A stretch of DNA of 64,000 nucleotides from Lysobacter sp. M2-1 (lineage in GTDB: Bacteria; Pseudomonadota; Gammaproteobacteria; Xanthomonadales; Xanthomonadaceae), in contig NZ_JAKPBU010000006.1 of the NCBI RefSeq assembly GCF_022662495.1, forward strand, positions 1-64,000, given 5' to 3'. Under the pieces are notes generated by a model, which ran no database searches, was not told the origin of the DNA, and worked only from the letters and a program-made list of their open reading frames with translations. Shown here one piece after another: positions 61,458-64,000 of this stretch. The translations under genes and the position numbers were made by a program. Each line of letters starts with the position of its first letter. Positions within the stretch are counted from its first letter, which is position 1.

Positions 61458-62762
61458 TCAACGGTTCTGGTAGCGGAACGTCAGCAGGATGATGTTCTGC
61501 CTGGCATCCTCGCCGGCGACGGAAATGTCGCGTTCATGGCGCAGCACGCTCAACCGCGTGCTCAGATGTCGTGTCCAGTCGTAGCTGGCGTAGGCGCCGA
61601 TCTCCCGGGTTTCGTCCTCGCGATCCGTGCGCAGGTAGGAGACGCGTCCGATCGCGCCGTACACGCCGGCATCAAGCCTGGGTCGCAGCTGCCAGCTCAC
61701 GTCGCCGCGTGCGCCGTAGGTGTTCTGGTCGAACTCGTCGGTGTCGACGTAGCGCAGGCGGTTGTAGTAGGGCGCGAAGATCGCCGTCACCCGCGGGCTC
61801 GTGAACCGGTACTGCAGGTCCAGGCCGCGCTCCTCGTACGGCGATGCGTTCACCACGGCCTCGCCGATGGGGATGCTGCCGGGAACGACACTGGTCGGAT
61901 CGATGCCGGCCAGCGCATCGCTCGCGGTATCGGAGAACTGGCTCGATGCCCGCAGGGTGATGTGATGGCGCTCGCCCGAATGCCAGGTGCCCTCGACCCG
62001 CAGCAGCGGCTCCGAGCGGCTGCCGCCGCCGTCGCGATACTCGATCCTGGAGATGCCGGCATCGATCGCGAACTCGGTCGACGCCATCCTGCGTGTGTAG
62101 CGTGCGAACAGGTCGTTGCGATCGTAGTCGCGGGCGACGAGGTCGCGCTCGAAGTCGACCCGCTGCATCTGCAGGTTGGCCGAGACGTCTGATGTCGGGC
62201 TGAGTTCCTTGATCGCACGCAGGGCCAGGTTGACCCGGCTCGAATTGAACTCGTCGGTGATCTCGGCATCGCTGTTGATGTAGCGCAGTTCCGCCGCGCC
62301 ACGCAGGGTCTGCCCGAGGTCGAACAGCAGCGTGGGTCCGGCTGCGAACACGTTGACTTCCTGACGGTTCCCGGGCGTATCCGGAAGCAGGGTGTCCACC
62401 GGTTGTATGCTCAGATCGTCCTCGACGGTGAAGCTCAGCCGTTCGGGCACGATCACCCAGTTGAGCCGGCCGGTAAGCACTCCTTCGAAGGTGTCGTCGA
62501 ACCGGTCGTCGCGGTAGTCCAGATATTCGCCGCGCCCTGTGAATTCGGCCTGCCAGGTCGAGGACTCCTGGGTCATCGTGAACCCGAAGCCGGGCCGCAG
62601 GATCGTGGTCTCGACCTCGTCGTCCGGCGTCAGCAGCAGGTTGTCGTTGCGTTCGATCCCGAAGTCGATGTTGTAGTCGACCCTGAAGGCCTGCGCCGTG
62701 CCCGGCAGGCATGCCAGAAGCGCGGAGGAAAGCAGCGTCGCACCGAGAAACCTGGTTGCCAT
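61458..62762 (-). CDS. Outer-membrane beta-barrel, exosortase-A-associated (TIGR03016-like)
   Basis: Precursor of 434 residues with a signal peptide (1-25, cleaved after AQA) followed by long alternating beta-strand segments with aromatic girdles and a C-terminal ILLTFRYQNR, a typical outer-membrane closing strand. FGIERNDNLLLTPDDEVE near the N terminus and the ending match the PEP-CTERM-associated hypothetical barrel family. It probably contributes to polymer export or secretion across the outer membrane; the exact job is not known. Confidence 0.85.
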   Translation of the reverse strand: MATRFLGATLLSSALLACLPGTAQAFRVDYNIDFGIERNDNLLLTPDDEVETTILRPGFGFTMTQESSTWQAEFTGRGEYLDYRDDRFDDTFEGVLTGRLNWVIVPERLSFTVEDDLSIQPVDTLLPDTPGNRQEVNVFAAGPTLLFDLGQTLRGAAELRYINSDAEITDEFNSSRVNLALRAIKELSPTSDVSANLQMQRVDFERDLVARDYDRNDLFARYTRRMASTEFAIDAGISRIEYRDGGGSRSEPLLRVEGTWHSGERHHITLRASSQFSDTASDALAGIDPTSVVPGSIPIGEAVVNASPYEERGLDLQYRFTSPRVTAIFAPYYNRLRYVDTDEFDQNTYGARGDVSWQLRPRLDAGVYGAIGRVSYLRTDREDETREIGAYASYDWTRHLSTRLSVLRHERDISVAGEDARQNIILLTFRYQNR

Positions 62763-62779
62763 GCGAATTCCCCGGCCCG

Positions 62780-63568
62780 CTACGGGCGTTCGTTGAACAC
62801 GACGCCGGCGACCTTGCCGGCGGGGAATACCGCGACGGCCTTGTCGATGGCTTCGGGCGTGACCCGGCCGTAGCCGGCGACGATCACCACCATGTCGGCC
62901 AGGTCGGAGAGGATGCGCGCGTCGGGCGCGCCCTCTACCGGCGGCGCGTCCAGGATCAGATAGCGGTCGGGGTGACGCGACCGCAGCGAATCGATCATCG
63001 CGCGCATGCGGAACGAGCTGAAGGCCTCGCCGCTGGTTTCGCGCGTATGCCCCACGGGCACGACCTGCAGCCGTGGCAGCCCGGTCGGGTAGATCGCGCT
63101 GGCGAGGTCGCTTTCCGGATTTTCCAGATACTCCATCAGCCCGCCCCCGGACATATCGATGCGCAGGGCGGCGCTCTGGGCCGGATGCCGGGCGTCGCAA
63201 TCGATCAGCAGGGCGGTCTTGGTTTCGTCGAAGGCGAAGGCCGCGGCCAGGTTGCGGGCCACGAAACTGCCGCCGCAGCCGTAGCGCACCGGCGCCACCA
63301 GGGTTACGAAGTTGCGATCGCCGCCCAGCGCCAGCAGTCGCGTCCGGAGCTCGCGGAACGCATCGGCCTGCTCGCGCATCGACTCGTCGCGGTGGATCAG
63401 GCGCCGATCCTCGAGCTGCCGCGGGGTCAATGCTTGGGAGCCCGCGCCGGCGACGATCGAACGTCCCGCGGGCGAGGTATCGGTCAGATCCGAGCCTGCG
63501 GGTGCAGGCGCCTCCGTTCCGCGCGCAGGCACGCCGAAGGCGTCAGGCGTTGAGTTGTCGATAGCCAT
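62780..63568 (-). CDS. CpsD/CapB-like tyrosine autokinase homologue with degenerate P-loop
   Basis: Protein of 262 residues of the polysaccharide co-polymerase kinase family. Walker A' (ALLIDCD, 119-125) and Walker B (LILDAPP, 204-210) are present. The Walker A position (PVRYGCGGSF, 93-102) lacks the invariant Lys of GEGKS, so ATP binding and kinase activity are doubtful. There is no C-terminal tyrosine cluster. The ATG at 63568 is chosen over a TTG at 63580. The start overlaps the end of the chain-length gene by 26 bases. It may regulate chain length without phosphotransfer. Confidence 0.85.
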   Translation of the reverse strand: MAIDNSTPDAFGVPARGTEAPAPAGSDLTDTSPAGRSIVAGAGSQALTPRQLEDRRLIHRDESMREQADAFRELRTRLLALGGDRNFVTLVAPVRYGCGGSFVARNLAAAFAFDETKTALLIDCDARHPAQSAALRIDMSGGGLMEYLENPESDLASAIYPTGLPRLQVVPVGHTRETSGEAFSSFRMRAMIDSLRSRHPDRYLILDAPPVEGAPDARILSDLADMVVIVAGYGRVTPEAIDKAVAVFPAGKVAGVVFNERP

Positions 63569-64000
63569 ATGCGAATCCAAACGCCAGCATGACGAAGAGG
63601 AAGATCGATGCGCTCAGGGCCATGCGCCCGAGTTCACGCCTGCGATCGCGTGCGGTGAGATAGCGCGGCACGACCGTCAGAACCGGCCATGCGGAATTGC
63701 GGCGCTCGAGCTGGCGCGCCGACCGGATCCGCGGATCGAAGCGCACCCGTACGAACAGCAGTGCCAGCGGAATCGCCATGGCGGCCAGCAGCCCGCCGCC
63801 CGCGAAGTGCGCCAGGCGCAAGCCGCTGGGGCGCAGCGGCATGCTCGCCGGATCCTGGATCCGCATCGTCAGGCCGCGCTTCTCCTGGTCGAGTTCCATC
63901 GAAACGCGGGCGTTCTCGCGCCGGCGCAGCAGATCCTGGTAGATGTCGCGGTTAACCTCGTAATCCCTGGTCAGCTCGGCCAGAGTGCTTTCGGAAGCGG
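63543..64000 (-). CDS. Polysaccharide chain-length determinant, GNVR/Wzz type, C-terminal part
   Basis: Coding continues to the right edge without a stop, so the N terminus lies outside the window. The translated part reads ...RDYEVNRDIYQDLLRRRENA, the conserved helical stretch of exosortase-A-linked chain-length proteins, then ELDQEKRGLTMRIQDPASMP, one transmembrane helix, a cytoplasmic loop and a second helix near the end. It partners with the adjacent CpsD-like protein in setting polymer length. Confidence 0.88.
   Translation of the reverse strand, partial: ASESTLAELTRDYEVNRDIYQDLLRRRENARVSMELDQEKRGLTMRIQDPASMPLRPSGLRLAHFAGGGLLAAMAIPLALLFVRVRFDPRIRSARQLERRNSAWPVLTVVPRYLTARDRRRELGRMALSASIFLFVMLAFGFAYGYRQLNA

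Noticed and set aside
28262-64000. PEP-CTERM sorting signal or exosortase gene
   Set aside because: No C-terminal PEP motif followed by a helix and basic tail, and no exosortase-like membrane protein, was seen in any credible gene here.

Overview
The window is a gene-dense, GC-rich chromosomal segment from a gammaproteobacterium of the Xanthomonadaceae (Lysobacter/Luteimonas-like by gene content). The strongest evidence is the DSF quorum-sensing (rpf) cluster: rpfG and rpfC face rpfF and rpfB, with lysS and an AcnA-type aconitase (RpfA) on the flanks. The gene orders nudJ-mnmA-hflD, clpS-clpA-infA-aat and ftsK-lolA-rarA fit as well. A family-type interspersed repeat with the core GTAGGAGCGRCGTCAG occurs in three intergenic places. 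No tRNA, rRNA, CRISPR array, insertion sequence or phage gene was seen, and no gene-free stretch exceeds about 245 bases.

Layout. (1) 1-11.4 kb: lysS, then rpfG-rpfC (preceded by a good sigma-54 promoter match) converging on rpfB-rpfF, a small lipoprotein, and acnA/rpfA. Together RpfB/RpfF make or recycle the fatty-acid signal DSF, RpfC senses it and RpfG destroys cyclic di-GMP. (2) 11.5-28.1 kb: a vapBC toxin-antitoxin pair, then housekeeping genes: hflD, mnmA, a Nudix hydrolase, clpS, clpA, infA, aat, a DUF482 acyltransferase, trxB, ald, ftsK, lolA, two tandem exported paralogues of unknown function, and rarA.

(3) 28.3-64 kb: a large exopolysaccharide locus, cut by the right edge of the window. 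It holds an initiating sugar transferase, at least five glycosyltransferases, an O-antigen-ligase/polymerase-like protein, a flippase, three NodB-type deacetylases, methyltransferases, a membrane acyltransferase, an asparagine-synthase-like amidotransferase, a fused oxidoreductase-epimerase, two heparinase-like lyases, an outer-membrane beta-barrel, a CpsD-like ATPase without the P-loop lysine, and a chain-length regulator. Several of these resemble the exosortase-A-associated (EpsH-type) families, but no exosortase and no PEP-CTERM protein lies inside the window. An embedded operon of acyl carrier protein, AMP-ligase, NadE-like enzyme and GNAT protein looks like a dedicated decoration pathway.

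A plausible overall logic, as inference: rpf signalling and cyclic di-GMP turnover control extracellular matrix in this family, and the right half of the window encodes such a matrix. Nothing in the sequence directly proves regulation of this locus by rpf. Many start sites in the polysaccharide operons overlap the previous stop by four bases (GTGA or ATGA), which indicates translational coupling.
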